A stretch of 64,000 nt of DNA from positions 62,001 to 126,000 of the forward strand of contig NZ_MASN01000029.1 of the NCBI RefSeq assembly GCF_001861355.1, in the 5' to 3' direction. The translations under genes and the position numbers were made by a program. Numbering within the stretch: the stretch's first letter is position 1; every line of letters begins with the position of its first letter. The notes under the pieces were generated by a model. That model was not told the DNA's origin. It worked only from the letters and a program-made list of their open reading frames with translations, and made no database searches. The stretch is from Natrialba sp. SSL1 (lineage in GTDB: Archaea; Halobacteriota; Halobacteria; Halobacteriales; Natrialbaceae). Of the stretch, positions 8,361 through 17,211 are shown piece by piece.

Positions 8361-9548
8361 ATGCGTACCTCGTTCCCGCGACGCCGGTTGCTCGCGACGA
8401 CCGGTGCGATCAGCGCCCTCGCCATCGGTGCCGGCTGTCTCGACGATTCGGATTCAGAAGAGCCAGCCGACTCCGAAACGGAGTCGGACGGCACCACGAA
8501 CGGCACCGACGACTCGACCAGTAGCGTCTCGGCAGCTACCGATCTGCGCACACAGCTCCAGTGGCTCCCGGCCGCAGCCAGTGCAGACGGAGAGATAACC
8601 CTCCACTACGCTGATCTCGAGGCAATCCGCGCCCACGAATCCGAACTCAGCGACGACTTGCGCGAGTCGACGCAACTCGAGTTAGCCGACCTCGATATCG
8701 ACGATATCGACCAGTTTGGCGATGCAACGGCGATCGATGCCAGCCTCTCGTTCGGTACCAGCAGCAACGCAGCGAACGTTGCGTTCGCTGGTTCCTTCGA
8801 GCCGGACGCAGCCGACGCAGACCCGACGGAGACCGTCGGCGAGTTCAATCTCTTCGAACGCGAGAACGGAACCATCGCCGTCTCGGCAGAGTGGCTCCTC
8901 GCCAGTGATCCCGACGGACTCGGCGTCGAGGCACTCCTCGAGGCCGGCCGCGAGGAGACGGAGCTGCTGGTCGAGACGGACGAGACGACTGCGACGCTGG
9001 CGGGGGAACTCGAGTCCACCTCCATCGCGATCGGTCGGGTGACTGGAGCCGACGCGGCTGACGGCGAACTGGCGGGGGTTGGTCACGGTGCGACGCTCGA
9101 CAGTGAGACGTCGACAGTCACGTTCGTCGGGGTTGTTGGCGAGGGTGACGACCCCGACTCGTTCCGCGAGGAACTCGAGCGCTCGGGTGGCGGACTCGAG
9201 GACTTCACGATCGAAACGACGGAGTCGACTGCGGTGGGGGAAGGAACCGTTCCGACGGACGAGGTCCAACTACCCTCGCTCGGCGAGACGACTGCGCAAG
9301 AAGTACAGGCGGGCGTCTCGATCGACGTTGACCACGGGGAACAGGTGGCCGACGTATTCTTCACCTCGGGCGGAAACGCCGATTACGTCGAGGTCGAGGA
9401 CGATCTGAACCAGTCCAAGAGACTCGATGCGGTCGGTGACCGTGTAACGCTGACCTACGACGAGGGGGACGAGACGACCATCCGAGTGATCGCCGTCGCC
9501 GGCGACAGGAAGACGGTCGTCATGACAGAGGAGATCTCGTCCGCATAG
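8361..9548 (+). CDS. Tat-exported lipoprotein, unknown function
   Basis: 395 aa from ATG 8361. The Tat motif PRRRLLATT and a lipobox ending in AIGAGC mark an exported, lipid-anchored protein, followed by a D/S/E-rich tether. The middle 300 residues are acidic and beta-rich with no motif I know. The last 75 residues (SIDVDHGEQVADVFFTSGGNADYVEV ... DRVTLTYDEGDETTIRVIAVAGDRKTVV, read as two blocks) resemble the C-terminal beta domain seen after archaeal type IV pilin N-termini, where it is surface exposed. A surface or adhesion-linked role is possible but not shown. Confidence 0.7.
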   Translation: MRTSFPRRRLLATTGAISALAIGAGCLDDSDSEEPADSETESDGTTNGTDDSTSSVSAATDLRTQLQWLPAAASADGEITLHYADLEAIRAHESELSDDLRESTQLELADLDIDDIDQFGDATAIDASLSFGTSSNAANVAFAGSFEPDAADADPTETVGEFNLFERENGTIAVSAEWLLASDPDGLGVEALLEAGREETELLVETDETTATLAGELESTSIAIGRVTGADAADGELAGVGHGATLDSETSTVTFVGVVGEGDDPDSFREELERSGGGLEDFTIETTESTAVGEGTVPTDEVQLPSLGETTAQEVQAGVSIDVDHGEQVADVFFTSGGNADYVEVEDDLNQSKRLDAVGDRVTLTYDEGDETTIRVIAVAGDRKTVVMTEEISSA

Positions 9549-9618
9549 TCGTTTCTTCGTACATTTCCGCATCCACCTCGGTGACACGGAAGACAACGAA
9601 GTTGAGTGATTCAAACAC

Positions 9619-10026
9619 ATGCACCATTCGAAGCGTCTTGGTATCTGGGCCGCACTCGCAACTGCCGTGCTGGGGGCATCCCTCCCATGGATCAGGATCA
9701 ACCCGCACGCTGAGATGCAACTGCTGACTTACATCTCGGGAATGGGCTCCGGCCTCGAGACGTACGGCTTCCTCGTCGTCCCGCTCGTCCTCGTCGCGTT
9801 CGCCGGGACGGTACTCGAGTTCCCCGCGATCAGCACTGGTGCGTTCCGTGCGAGTGTCGGGGGTGCACTGGTTGCGCTCTCCCTGTGGTTTGGCTGGTGG
9901 ACTGGCTACGGCGTGAGCGGGCCACTCACCGTGGGAAGTGGCGTGTACGTGACGGTCGGCGGCGGCCTTGTGCTTCTCGTGCTGGAACGGCAGGCCGTGA
10001 GTCGGTTCGTGCCGGGGTCGGGATAG
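9619..10026 (+). CDS. Small four-helix membrane protein, unknown function
   Basis: 135 aa with four hydrophobic segments (about 8-25, 48-68, 78-100 and 105-122) and short loops. There are no charged residues within the helices and no motif I recognise. It starts 70 bases after the lipoprotein gene on the same strand, so co-transcription is possible. The following 227 bases to the convergent aldehyde dehydrogenase hold no gene and are made of loosely repeated ACTG/GTGACTGG-type short words. Confidence 0.6.
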   Translation: MHHSKRLGIWAALATAVLGASLPWIRINPHAEMQLLTYISGMGSGLETYGFLVVPLVLVAFAGTVLEFPAISTGAFRASVGGALVALSLWFGWWTGYGVSGPLTVGSGVYVTVGGGLVLLVLERQAVSRFVPGSG

Positions 10027-10253
10027 TTGGATCCAGACTGTGTCTGGGCCAGAAGCTGGGACTGGAACCGTGACTGGTAGTGCGACTGTGTGGATCGGTA
10101 CTCGAGTACTGCGGACAACTGAGTGTCCAGCACAGAATAGCCGCGAACGGTGTAGCCGAAAACAGTGTCGTCGAGAGCAGTGAGCGTGTGGTGGAAGACG
10201 AGAGAGACCGACGGCAGTGCCGCAGACGGTACAGACGGCGCAGACCGGCGCAA

Positions 10254-11723
10254 TCAGAGGATAATACTCTTCTTACGCAGCATCTCGTGAATCGAGGCGT
10301 CGAGCCCTTCGCGGCCGATACCCGAGTCCTTGTTGCCGCCGAAGGGAATATCGCCGAGACCGTGGGACGGCGCGCCGTTGATGCGAACCGCACCTGCGTC
10401 GACGAGGTTGGCAAGTCGCATCGCGCGGTCGTAGTCCGCGGTGAAGACGGCGGCATCGAGCGCCAGGTCGGAACCGTTGGCGAGGTCGACGGCCTCGTCT
10501 TCGTCCGCGAAGGAGGTGACGGCGGCGACGGGGCCGAACTGTTCTTCGTCGACGATACGGGCGTCGTGGGGGACGTTCGCCAGCAGCGTCGGCTCGAAGA
10601 ACTGGTCGGCGAGTTCGTCCGGCACGCCCTCGGGTGCGCGGCGCTCCCCACCGCGGACGAGGTCTGCGCCCTTTGCGACGGCGTCGTCGACGAGTTCCTG
10701 CACCCACTCGGCCTGTGAGTCGCTGATGAGCGGGCCGAAGGCAGTGTCCTCGTCGAAGAGGTTGCCTGCGGTCCAGGAATCCATCGTCCGGTCGATCCGT
10801 TCGACCAGATCGTCGTGGACAGACTCGTGTGCGAGCACGCGTGAGACGGCTGAACAGCGCTGGCCGGCGTACTTCAGCGACCCCTTCACACAGTTTCCTG
10901 CGACGTCGTCGAGGTCCGCGTCATCGAAGACGATCGCGGGCGCGTTGCCGCCCAGTTCCATGTGGAGATTGACCATCCCGCTCTCGCGGGCGACGTGCTT
11001 GCCGGCCCCCGAGGAACCGGTCATCGCGATGGCGTTGATCCGATCGTCGCCGGACATGAGATCGCCGATCTCGCTGGCGTTTCCGGGGACGAAGTGGAAC
11101 GCACCGTCCGGAATACCGTCAACGCTGGCGATGACATCGGCGAGGATCGCCGCCGAAATCGGCGTTTTGCTCGCCGGCTTGAGCAGAACGCTGTTCCCCG
11201 CGGCGAGCGCGGGAGCGACCTGTAAGGCCGTCGTTGCGAGCGGGTAGTTGTACGGCGTGATACACAGCACCGCACCGATCGGCTCGTGCTTGACGATCGC
11301 TTGCCAGCCCTCGTGGCCCGCGGTCGAACCCTCGCGGAACTCGCCCTTACTGACGATGTTGCGCGCCTCTTCTGCCGCGCGGTCGAATCGCTTGGCCGCC
11401 TGTTCGACCTCGCCGCGCGCCGAGGAAATCGGCTTGCCTGCCTCGCGGACGATCACTTCGGCGAGATCCTCCTCGCGCTCGCGAAGGCCAACCGCGATCT
11501 GTTCGCACCACTCGGCGCGCTCGACGACCGTCGTCTGGCGCAGTTCCGGCTTGATCTCGTGGGCCGACTCGAGTGCGGTCCGTACCTCTGCTGGGCCGGC
11601 AGCGGTGACCTGCGCGAAGGTCCCGCCGTCGGCGAGGTCCGAGACAGACAGGGTATCGTCGGTCTCGAGCCACTCGCCGTCGACGTAGATTCGCTCCCGT
11701 CGGTGTGCGGCTCTCGTTGCCAT
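10254..11723 (-). CDS. NAD(P)-dependent aldehyde dehydrogenase
   Basis: 489 aa from ATG 11723, the usual length. ALDH landmarks are PYNYP with Asn158, GNSVLLKP with Lys182, the dinucleotide turn MTGSSGAGKHVA, general base Glu256 in MELGGN, and nucleophile Cys290 in YAGQRCSAVSR. The GQRC context resembles lactaldehyde dehydrogenases and non-phosphorylating glyceraldehyde-3-phosphate dehydrogenases of archaea rather than betaine-aldehyde enzymes. Oxidation of a small hydroxy-aldehyde is therefore plausible but unproven. It is divergent from dpsA; the 200-base spacer is AT-rich and holds both promoters. Confidence 0.85.
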   Translation of the reverse strand: MATRAAHRRERIYVDGEWLETDDTLSVSDLADGGTFAQVTAAGPAEVRTALESAHEIKPELRQTTVVERAEWCEQIAVGLREREEDLAEVIVREAGKPISSARGEVEQAAKRFDRAAEEARNIVSKGEFREGSTAGHEGWQAIVKHEPIGAVLCITPYNYPLATTALQVAPALAAGNSVLLKPASKTPISAAILADVIASVDGIPDGAFHFVPGNASEIGDLMSGDDRINAIAMTGSSGAGKHVARESGMVNLHMELGGNAPAIVFDDADLDDVAGNCVKGSLKYAGQRCSAVSRVLAHESVHDDLVERIDRTMDSWTAGNLFDEDTAFGPLISDSQAEWVQELVDDAVAKGADLVRGGERRAPEGVPDELADQFFEPTLLANVPHDARIVDEEQFGPVAAVTSFADEDEAVDLANGSDLALDAAVFTADYDRAMRLANLVDAGAVRINGAPSHGLGDIPFGGNKDSGIGREGLDASIHEMLRKKSIIL

Positions 11724-11893
11724 AGGGAAGCTTTGGACCGCCACACTGAAAATGTTTACTCAGTCTCGAAAAAACGGCACAATTTTTGACCATCGGATCG
11801 GGCGACACGTCTGTCACGTTAGGATAACTATTGGCACGATAGGCAAAACTATATTTTCTAATCCGTAAAGAATTGTTTTGTGTTGGGGAAACC

Positions 11894-11899
11894 TTTAAG
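11894..11899 (+). promoter_or_regulatory. TATA element of dpsA
   Basis: TTTAAG lies 28-33 bases before the dpsA ATG, the spacing expected for a leaderless or nearly leaderless haloarchaeal mRNA. It sits in an AT-rich stretch (11836-11898) that stands out from the GC-rich surroundings. Confidence 0.55.
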
Positions 11900-11926
11900 T
11901 GGAATGCCGGTGTATCATCGAACGAG

Positions 11927-12472
11927 ATGAGCACTCAGAAAACCGTCCGTCAGTCGGCAGATACCGTCGAGGAGAACGAACTCCGCCTCGAACAGGAGAA
12001 GGCCGAGCAGATCGTCGACGCGCTGAACACCGAACTCGCGAACTCGTACGTGCTGTACCACCAGCTCAAGAAGCACCACTGGGTCGTCGAAGGTGCCGAG
12101 TTCCTCCCGCTACACGAGTTCTTAGAGGAGGCCTACGAGCACGTCGAGGAAGGCGCAGATGTCATCGCCGAGCGCGCCCAGGCGCTTGGTGGCGTCCCAG
12201 TATCGGGGCCAACGAATCAGGAACAGCGCGCCACTGTCGAGTTCGAAGGCGAAGACGTCTACGACGTTCGGACGATGTTCCAGAACGACCTCGAGATGTA
12301 CGGCGACATCATCGAGTCGATGCGTGACAGTATCGAACTCGCGGAGAACCTCGGTGACTACGCAACCGCCGAAATCCTCCGTGAGATTCTGGTCACGCTG
12401 GAGGAAGACGGCCACCACTTCGAACACTACCTCGAGGACGACACGCTGGTGCTCGAAGAGGCGACGAAGTAA
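11927..12472 (+). CDS. dpsA: DNA-protecting ferritin-like protein DpsA
   Basis: 181 aa. This protein stores iron in a 12-subunit shell and consumes H2O2 at intersubunit ferroxidase sites, protecting DNA. Visible ligands follow the Dps pattern: His51 in KKHHW, His63 in PLHEFLEE, Glu67, then Asp78 and Glu82 in EGADVIAERAQALGG. The start at 11927 is chosen from the TATA spacing and the family N-terminus MSTQKTVRQSADTVEENELRL; the earlier in-frame ATG would place the TATA element inside the coding region. It is monocistronic. Confidence 0.93.
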   Translation: MSTQKTVRQSADTVEENELRLEQEKAEQIVDALNTELANSYVLYHQLKKHHWVVEGAEFLPLHEFLEEAYEHVEEGADVIAERAQALGGVPVSGPTNQEQRATVEFEGEDVYDVRTMFQNDLEMYGDIIESMRDSIELAENLGDYATAEILREILVTLEEDGHHFEHYLEDDTLVLEEATK

Positions 12473-12623
12473 GCAGGCGACTGCGTCGACGATGAAGGCG
12501 GACTATTTTTTGTGGCGCTGACTACGCAGTATGCGAGCAGCGACCGGAACCGGGACGACAGTAGTCACTACTCTTGGCACTCTCAGCAGACGTCCTGTCG
12601 CCGAACTCGAGTGCGATCCAAAA

Positions 12624-12797
12624 TCAGGGTTCGAGATCGACGGTCAGATCGGTCGCGATCCAGCCGTCACTGTTGTCGCGCTCAGTAAAGACGGTCTTTC
12701 CAGGGCGCGTTTCGTGACAGGAGACGATTGCAGTTGGCTGCTCGGGTTCGAGTTCGGCGTCGGCATCAGCATCCGCGTTACGGGCGGGCACGTCCAT
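12624..12797 (-). CDS. 57-aa conserved haloarchaeal protein under apparent iron-box control
   Basis: A short gene of 57 codons. The N-terminal half is A/D/E-rich. The conserved part is RPGKTVFTERDNSDGWIATD followed by LTVDLEP. I have seen this pattern as a small haloarchaeal family (I believe DUF7331, not checked). A single Cys-His pair (SCHET) precedes the conserved block. There is no membrane segment. A CCTTTTTAGAA element sits about 29 bases upstream of the ATG, so the mRNA is probably leaderless. The TATA is flanked by two TTAGG-like palindromes, which suggests regulation by a DtxR-type metal sensor. Function unknown. Confidence 0.75.
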   Translation of the reverse strand: MDVPARNADADADAELEPEQPTAIVSCHETRPGKTVFTERDNSDGWIATDLTVDLEP

Positions 12798-12806
12798 CAC
12801 GAGAAG

Positions 12807-12820
12807 TTAGGTGGGCCTAA
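12807..12820. promoter_or_regulatory. Iron-box-like palindrome TTAGG-N4-CCTAA (proximal)
   Basis: TTAGGTGGGCCTAA, perfect 5-base arms. It lies between the ATG and the TATA element of the 57-aa gene, over the expected transcription start. The form matches what I know of haloarchaeal DtxR-family (SirR/Idr/TroR) operators; this family link is from memory. Confidence 0.65.
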
Positions 12821-12832
12821 TTCTAAAAAGGT

Positions 12833-12846
12833 TTTGGTCGGCCTAA
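12833..12846. promoter_or_regulatory. Iron-box-like palindrome (distal, one mismatch)
   Basis: TTTGGTCGGCCTAA, the same layout with one arm base changed, centred 26 bases from the proximal copy. The two copies bracket the TATA element at 12821-12831. The distal copy also lies about 100 bases before the divergent macro-domain gene, which could share control. Confidence 0.55.
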
Positions 12847-12945
12847 ACAGTAGCGAGCTGGATACTCACTCGAACCAACGTGTCGAGGGCACACAACGCA
12901 CTGCCAGGGATAGCATCAAAACGGTTGTCTGCCAAACGGTCGGGT

Positions 12946-13485
12946 ATGGAGTTCGACGTTATCCAGGGCGACATTGCCGCACAGTCTGCAGACGCACTCG
13001 TCAACGCCGCCGGGACCAGCCTCGAGATGGGCTCCGGCGTCGCCGGCGCGCTCCGCCGACGTGCCGGTGACGAACTCAACGATGAGGCAGTGGCGAAGGG
13101 ACCCATCGACCTTGGCGAGGTGGCTGTCACGGATGCCTACGACTTAGACGCCGAGTACGTCATCCACGCCGCCGCGATGCCCCACTACGGGGACGGCGAG
13201 GCCACCGAGAAGAGCATCCGCGACGCGACACGGAACACACTCGAGCGTGCGGACGAACTCGAGTGCGAGTCGCTCGTCCTGCCGGCGCTTGGCTGTGGTG
13301 TAGCGGGGTTCGAGCTCGATACTGGAGCGTCGATTATCGGCGAAGAGTTGGCGGCGTACGAACCAGAAACACTCAGCGACGTACGGTTCATCGCGTACAG
13401 CGACGAGGAGTACGATGCGATTCGGGCAGCGACAGGGAAGGCGGAGCAGTCGGAGATGAGCGAAGAGGGAGAAGCAGATCGTTAA
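12946..13485 (+). CDS. Macro domain protein (ADP-ribose binding)
   Basis: 179 aa from ATG 12946. The protein is a single macro domain: MEFDVIQGDIAAQSADALVNAAGTSLEMGSGVAGAL gives the I-x-G-D-I start and the N-A-A / G-GVAG loop that binds ADP-ribose, and LPALGCGVAGF is the second phosphate loop. Such proteins hydrolyse O-acetyl-ADP-ribose or remove ADP-ribose from proteins. The last 20 residues are an acidic tail. It is divergent from the 57-aa gene, sharing a 148-base spacer that contains the two iron-box-like sites. Confidence 0.88.
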   Translation: MEFDVIQGDIAAQSADALVNAAGTSLEMGSGVAGALRRRAGDELNDEAVAKGPIDLGEVAVTDAYDLDAEYVIHAAAMPHYGDGEATEKSIRDATRNTLERADELECESLVLPALGCGVAGFELDTGASIIGEELAAYEPETLSDVRFIAYSDEEYDAIRAATGKAEQSEMSEEGEADR

Positions 13486-13511
13486 AACCGCGAATAAGAA
13501 GCCGAGCAGCG

Positions 13512-14513
13512 TCAGGACAGCGACAACCCGCGAATCTCGACCGACTCGCCCTCCTCGACGCGACCGATGAGCTGGCCGTCAGTATCCGCGACGAGTGCCT
13601 CGGCACGCTCCTCGGAGAGCGCGACGACGAACCCGGTACCCATGTTGAACGTCCGGTGCATCTCCTCGTCGGTCACGTTGCCCTCCTCCTGTACGAACTC
13701 GAAAATCGGCTGTGCCGGAAGCGGGTCGTCGACCACGTACTTCCGGTCACCCATGCGCAGCAGATTCGTCCAGCCCCCACCGGTCACGTGGGCCGCGGCG
13801 TGGACACTGTGCTCGTGCATGGACTCGAGTAGGTCGGTGTAGATGCGGGTCGGCCGCAGGAGTTCCTCGCCGATGGTTCGGTCGGTGTCGTGTGGGAACG
13901 GGTCGTCGTAGTCGTGGTTCCGGGTGACGGCTTCGCGAGCGAGCGTGAGCCCGTTCGAGTGGATGCCGTTCGAGGCGAAGCCGACGAGTGCGTCCCCGAC
14001 CTGCGCGTCGCCGTCGAACACGTCGTCCTTGTCGGCGAGGCCGACGCAGGTGCCTGCGAGGTCGAAGCCCTCGACGACGTCGGGCATGACGGCGGTTTCG
14101 CCGCCGAGCATGGTGAGGTCGGCCTGTTCGAGGCCGACGGCGAGGCCTTCGCCGATCTCGTTGGTAAGCGTCTCGTCGGGGTCGTCGATCGCGAGATAGT
14201 CGACGAAGCCAACGGGGGTGACGCCGGCGGCGACGAGGTCGTTGACGTTCATCGCGATACAGTCGATACCGATCGAGGAGGCGTCGTCGACGGCTTCGGC
14301 GACGAGGAGTTTCGTGCCGACGCCGTCGGTGGCGAGCGCGAGGTAGCGGTCGCCGATGTCGAGCAGGCCGGCGTACTCGGTCGTGAGGTCGCTGCCGAAG
14401 GCCTCGAGGAGCGCGGCGGTCGCGTCCTCGCTGGCCTCGATGTCGACACCTGTGTCGGCGTAGGTGAGTTTATCCGAATCGTCACTGTTCCCGTCGTCCG
14501 CAGGCGCTGTCAT
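13512..14513 (-). CDS. purM: Phosphoribosylformylglycinamidine cyclo-ligase
   Basis: 333 aa from ATG 14513. The enzyme closes the imidazole ring in purine synthesis (FGAM to AIR, using ATP). Family blocks are LTYADTGVDIEASEDA at the N-terminus, ATDGVGTKLLVAE, CIAMNVNDLVAAGVTPVGFVDY, GGETAVMPDVV, and HVTGGGWTNLLR. A few extra acidic residues at the N-terminus are a haloarchaeal feature. It converges on the macro-domain gene with a 26-base gap. PurL, the enzyme of the previous step, is also in this window but 42 kb away, so the pathway is scattered. Confidence 0.94.
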   Translation of the reverse strand: MTAPADDGNSDDSDKLTYADTGVDIEASEDATAALLEAFGSDLTTEYAGLLDIGDRYLALATDGVGTKLLVAEAVDDASSIGIDCIAMNVNDLVAAGVTPVGFVDYLAIDDPDETLTNEIGEGLAVGLEQADLTMLGGETAVMPDVVEGFDLAGTCVGLADKDDVFDGDAQVGDALVGFASNGIHSNGLTLAREAVTRNHDYDDPFPHDTDRTIGEELLRPTRIYTDLLESMHEHSVHAAAHVTGGGWTNLLRMGDRKYVVDDPLPAQPIFEFVQEEGNVTDEEMHRTFNMGTGFVVALSEERAEALVADTDGQLIGRVEEGESVEIRGLSLS

Positions 14514-14591
14514 GTGGGAACGACCGCGCGGGGTGAGCAAAAGGTCACCGGTCCGTCGAGAGCGATGGCGAGAATCGACGTTGGTCGCCGA

Positions 14592-15221
14592 TCAGAACAG
14601 CCCGACGAACAACACGACGTAGCCCGCAAACAGGACACTTGGCACGAAGACGAGCGCGAAGACGCCCTTGTGCCAGTCGTAGACCGACTTGCCGTCGAGC
14701 GGCCCGAAGGGGATCATGTTGAACGCGGCCAGGAAGAGGTTGATCCAGACGCCCATCTGACCGATGACGCCGAGAATCCCGGGGAACAGCATCAGCGGGA
14801 GAAACATGAGCGCGAGCAGGTGGTTGGTAATCGGTCCAGCCAGCGCGATCATCGCGTTCTCCCGTTTGGTGATGCGCCCGCGGTGGTAGACGGCTCCCGG
14901 TGCGGCGAAGATGAAGCCGATCAGGGCGCTCATAATCGCCAGAAAGAGCATCTGGTAGTCTGCACGGAACTCTGCGAGCTGGCCGTACTCGATCGCGACC
15001 ACCTTGTGCGCCAATTCGTGCAACAGGAAGGCGACGCCGACGGTGACGAAACAGAGGCCGACCATCAGCGCAAAGTAGCCCACAGAGAGATCGAACCGGT
15101 GGATCGGCGCGAACAACAGTGCGAAGGCGACGCTCAGCGTCAGCCAGGCGATCGCGAGATCGAACAGCTCCTTGTCGCTAAAGGACAGCGAGGGCTCGGG
15201 ATGGTGCGTTCGGACGCTCAC
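14592..15221 (-). CDS. Site-2-protease-like membrane metalloprotease (M50)
   Basis: 209 aa with five or six hydrophobic segments. The zinc site is visible: HELAH (His68, Glu69, His72) within a membrane helix, and NMIPFGPLDG (168-177) giving the second-site Asp176. This small form without a PDZ domain is common in archaea. It cuts membrane-buried substrates, perhaps anti-sigma-like or misfolded proteins, but none is known here. Its ATG overlaps the stop of the TraB-family gene by 4 bases, so the two are translated together. Confidence 0.85.
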   Translation of the reverse strand: MSVRTHHPEPSLSFSDKELFDLAIAWLTLSVAFALLFAPIHRFDLSVGYFALMVGLCFVTVGVAFLLHELAHKVVAIEYGQLAEFRADYQMLFLAIMSALIGFIFAAPGAVYHRGRITKRENAMIALAGPITNHLLALMFLPLMLFPGILGVIGQMGVWINLFLAAFNMIPFGPLDGKSVYDWHKGVFALVFVPSVLFAGYVVLFVGLF

Positions 15222-17023
15222 GAGAGGGCCTCCAGGATCAGCTCGAGACTGTTTTCGGCACCCTGGAACAGCTCACCCATCAACGCGTCGACGCCGCCGA
15301 ACTCGGGACCTGCAAGCCACGGCAGGACGATCAGCGGGAACAGTACGGTCGCGATCAGGCTCCCGATGTTCGTCAACGCGACGATCATGATGAGTCGGAA
15401 CAGCGGCACGTTGAACATGTCATCGAGTGCGTCGCTGATCGGTCGCTCGGTGTCGCCGGCGATTTCGTTCAGCGTCTGGATGTCACGGACGTTGACCGGG
15501 CGGTGTTTGAGTTCGACGTAGCCGGCGAACCAGCCGGGTGCGAGCAGCGGGTTGATGCTCGTCAGCCAGGCGACCGCGCCGCCGACGCCGGCGCTGCTCC
15601 AGCGTGCGCCGGCGAGTCGCGCCAACGTGAACGCGAAGATCCCGTTAAAGAGGAACCAGGCGGCAAACAGCTGCAACAGGAAGGTGTTCTGGACGCCGGC
15701 CATAATCAACAGGAAGAAGAAGCCGAAGAAGCCGATCATGATCAGGTAGCCGAACACTTTCAGCGGCGAAAAGCGACGACTCGAGGCGGTCCCCGTCAGC
15801 GAGTCCATCGCGGGAAGCTCGGAGGGGTTCTCGAGATAGCGTTCGATGCCGGCTTTGTGTCCGGCACCGACGACGGCAACCACATCGTAGCCGTGTTTGC
15901 GCAGTTCGTGGAGGTTGTGTGCAATGTAGGCGTCACGTTCGTCGATCAGCGCGTTCGCACCGCGTGGACTGAAGCGACGGAACTCTTCCATCATCGCGGC
16001 GACGACGTCGCCGTCGGTCATCTCCTCGATATCGACCTCGTCGATGTCCTCGACATCGCCGCCGAGTGAATCGAGGATGAATCCGAGGAGCGCACCGATG
16101 GCGACGCCGACACCGAGTCCGGCGAGCATGCCAACCCCGCCGCGAATCGAGTAGATACCGGCGTTTTCGAACGTCGTCGCGGAGGCAGGTCCGACGAACG
16201 TCTCGGTTGCGACGAGTGCAAGTGCTCCGACGATCCCGACGCCGATTCCGGCGAGGACGCTGGCCGAAAAGCCGTTTAGCAGGTCGCCACCGTAGCGATC
16301 TGCGGCCTGAATGGATGGAATGAACAGCAGTCCGATGAACGCGCCGGCGGCGGCTCCGAGTCCGACCGCGCCGACGTACTGGAGCGTCGCGGTCTGGCTG
16401 ACGCCGAGCAAGAAGAGGTCACCGAACCCGAGGAAGGGGGCGAGAAATGCAGCAAAGACGAACCCGAGGAAGAGCCCGGCGACGGCACCGAAGGTCAGGC
16501 CAATCGTTCGGGGGTCGGTAATTCCGAGGGCGAGCCCGCCGACCATCTTGAGCTTCTCCGAGAACGAGAGGCGACTCCAGAAGCGCTGAATCGTTATTTG
16601 AATGTCGCGGTCGACCAGCGAGACGCCGCTGCCGTTTCGTTCGGCGGCCTCGATTGCGGCGCGCATGTCGGCACCGGGTTCGATATCGAACTGGTCGCCG
16701 AGTCGCGACTGGACGTACGAGAGCATCCAGTAGGCGAGAAACTGAAAGACGGTGTTGCCGGAGAGGAGATCCTTCGCTTCGATGTCGTCGGGGGTTCCAC
16801 CCTGCATCTGGCGATATCGTCCCTCATCGAGTTCGACGGCAACCACGTCGGGCTCTTCCCGATCGACGGTTTCGTGGACATCGTCGACGCTCGCCTGGGA
16901 GACGTGAGCCGTCCCGAGCACGTGAACGGAGCCGTCTGCATCCCCGGCAGAATCCGGGTCTGCAGCCGTCTCCGTGACGGGATCAGGGGGCTCCGGCACG
17001 TCGGCGTCGCCTGCATCACTCAT
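15218..17023 (-). CDS. TraB-family multi-pass membrane protein
   Basis: 601 aa from ATG 17023. An acidic N-terminus of about 35 residues is followed by the TraB/PrgY domain: VHVLGTAHVSQASVDDV with a GTAH motif, then VVAVELDEGRYRQMQ, and a later GAGHKAGIERYL. These GxxH and Glu motifs are those proposed as a metal site in the TraB/Tiki superfamily. The domain is interrupted by a block of glycine-rich hydrophobic helices (about 180-345) and followed by four or five more. In enterococci the relative PrgY limits peptide pheromone activity; in archaea the role is unknown. Coupling to the S2P-like protease gene suggests a joint membrane-proteolysis job (inference). Confidence 0.82.
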   Translation of the reverse strand: MSDAGDADVPEPPDPVTETAADPDSAGDADGSVHVLGTAHVSQASVDDVHETVDREEPDVVAVELDEGRYRQMQGGTPDDIEAKDLLSGNTVFQFLAYWMLSYVQSRLGDQFDIEPGADMRAAIEAAERNGSGVSLVDRDIQITIQRFWSRLSFSEKLKMVGGLALGITDPRTIGLTFGAVAGLFLGFVFAAFLAPFLGFGDLFLLGVSQTATLQYVGAVGLGAAAGAFIGLLFIPSIQAADRYGGDLLNGFSASVLAGIGVGIVGALALVATETFVGPASATTFENAGIYSIRGGVGMLAGLGVGVAIGALLGFILDSLGGDVEDIDEVDIEEMTDGDVVAAMMEEFRRFSPRGANALIDERDAYIAHNLHELRKHGYDVVAVVGAGHKAGIERYLENPSELPAMDSLTGTASSRRFSPLKVFGYLIMIGFFGFFFLLIMAGVQNTFLLQLFAAWFLFNGIFAFTLARLAGARWSSAGVGGAVAWLTSINPLLAPGWFAGYVELKHRPVNVRDIQTLNEIAGDTERPISDALDDMFNVPLFRLIMIVALTNIGSLIATVLFPLIVLPWLAGPEFGGVDALMGELFQGAENSLELILEALS

Positions 17024-17211
17024 TACCGGGTGTAACTCGGCCGCGACTTTTACCAGTATCGAACTGCGCGGTGGTAGCGAGTCACAGCGAGCCCCCGCCC
17101 ACAGCCTCGGACTCGCGGGATCGGTACGCCAGCCAACAGCATGGCTGAAACCACCACACACAGGCTCCGACGACGGCAAGACTGATTGCACTCGTGCGGA
17201 AAGAACGGGCA

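Noticed and set aside
11819-11834. TTAGG word in the ALDH/dpsA spacer, considered as iron box
   Set aside because: The second arm CCTAA is missing, so it does not match the palindrome seen at 12807.
13890-15521. 543-residue open frame opposite purM and the S2P-like gene
   Set aside because: It crosses two well-identified genes and their boundary, so it cannot be real.
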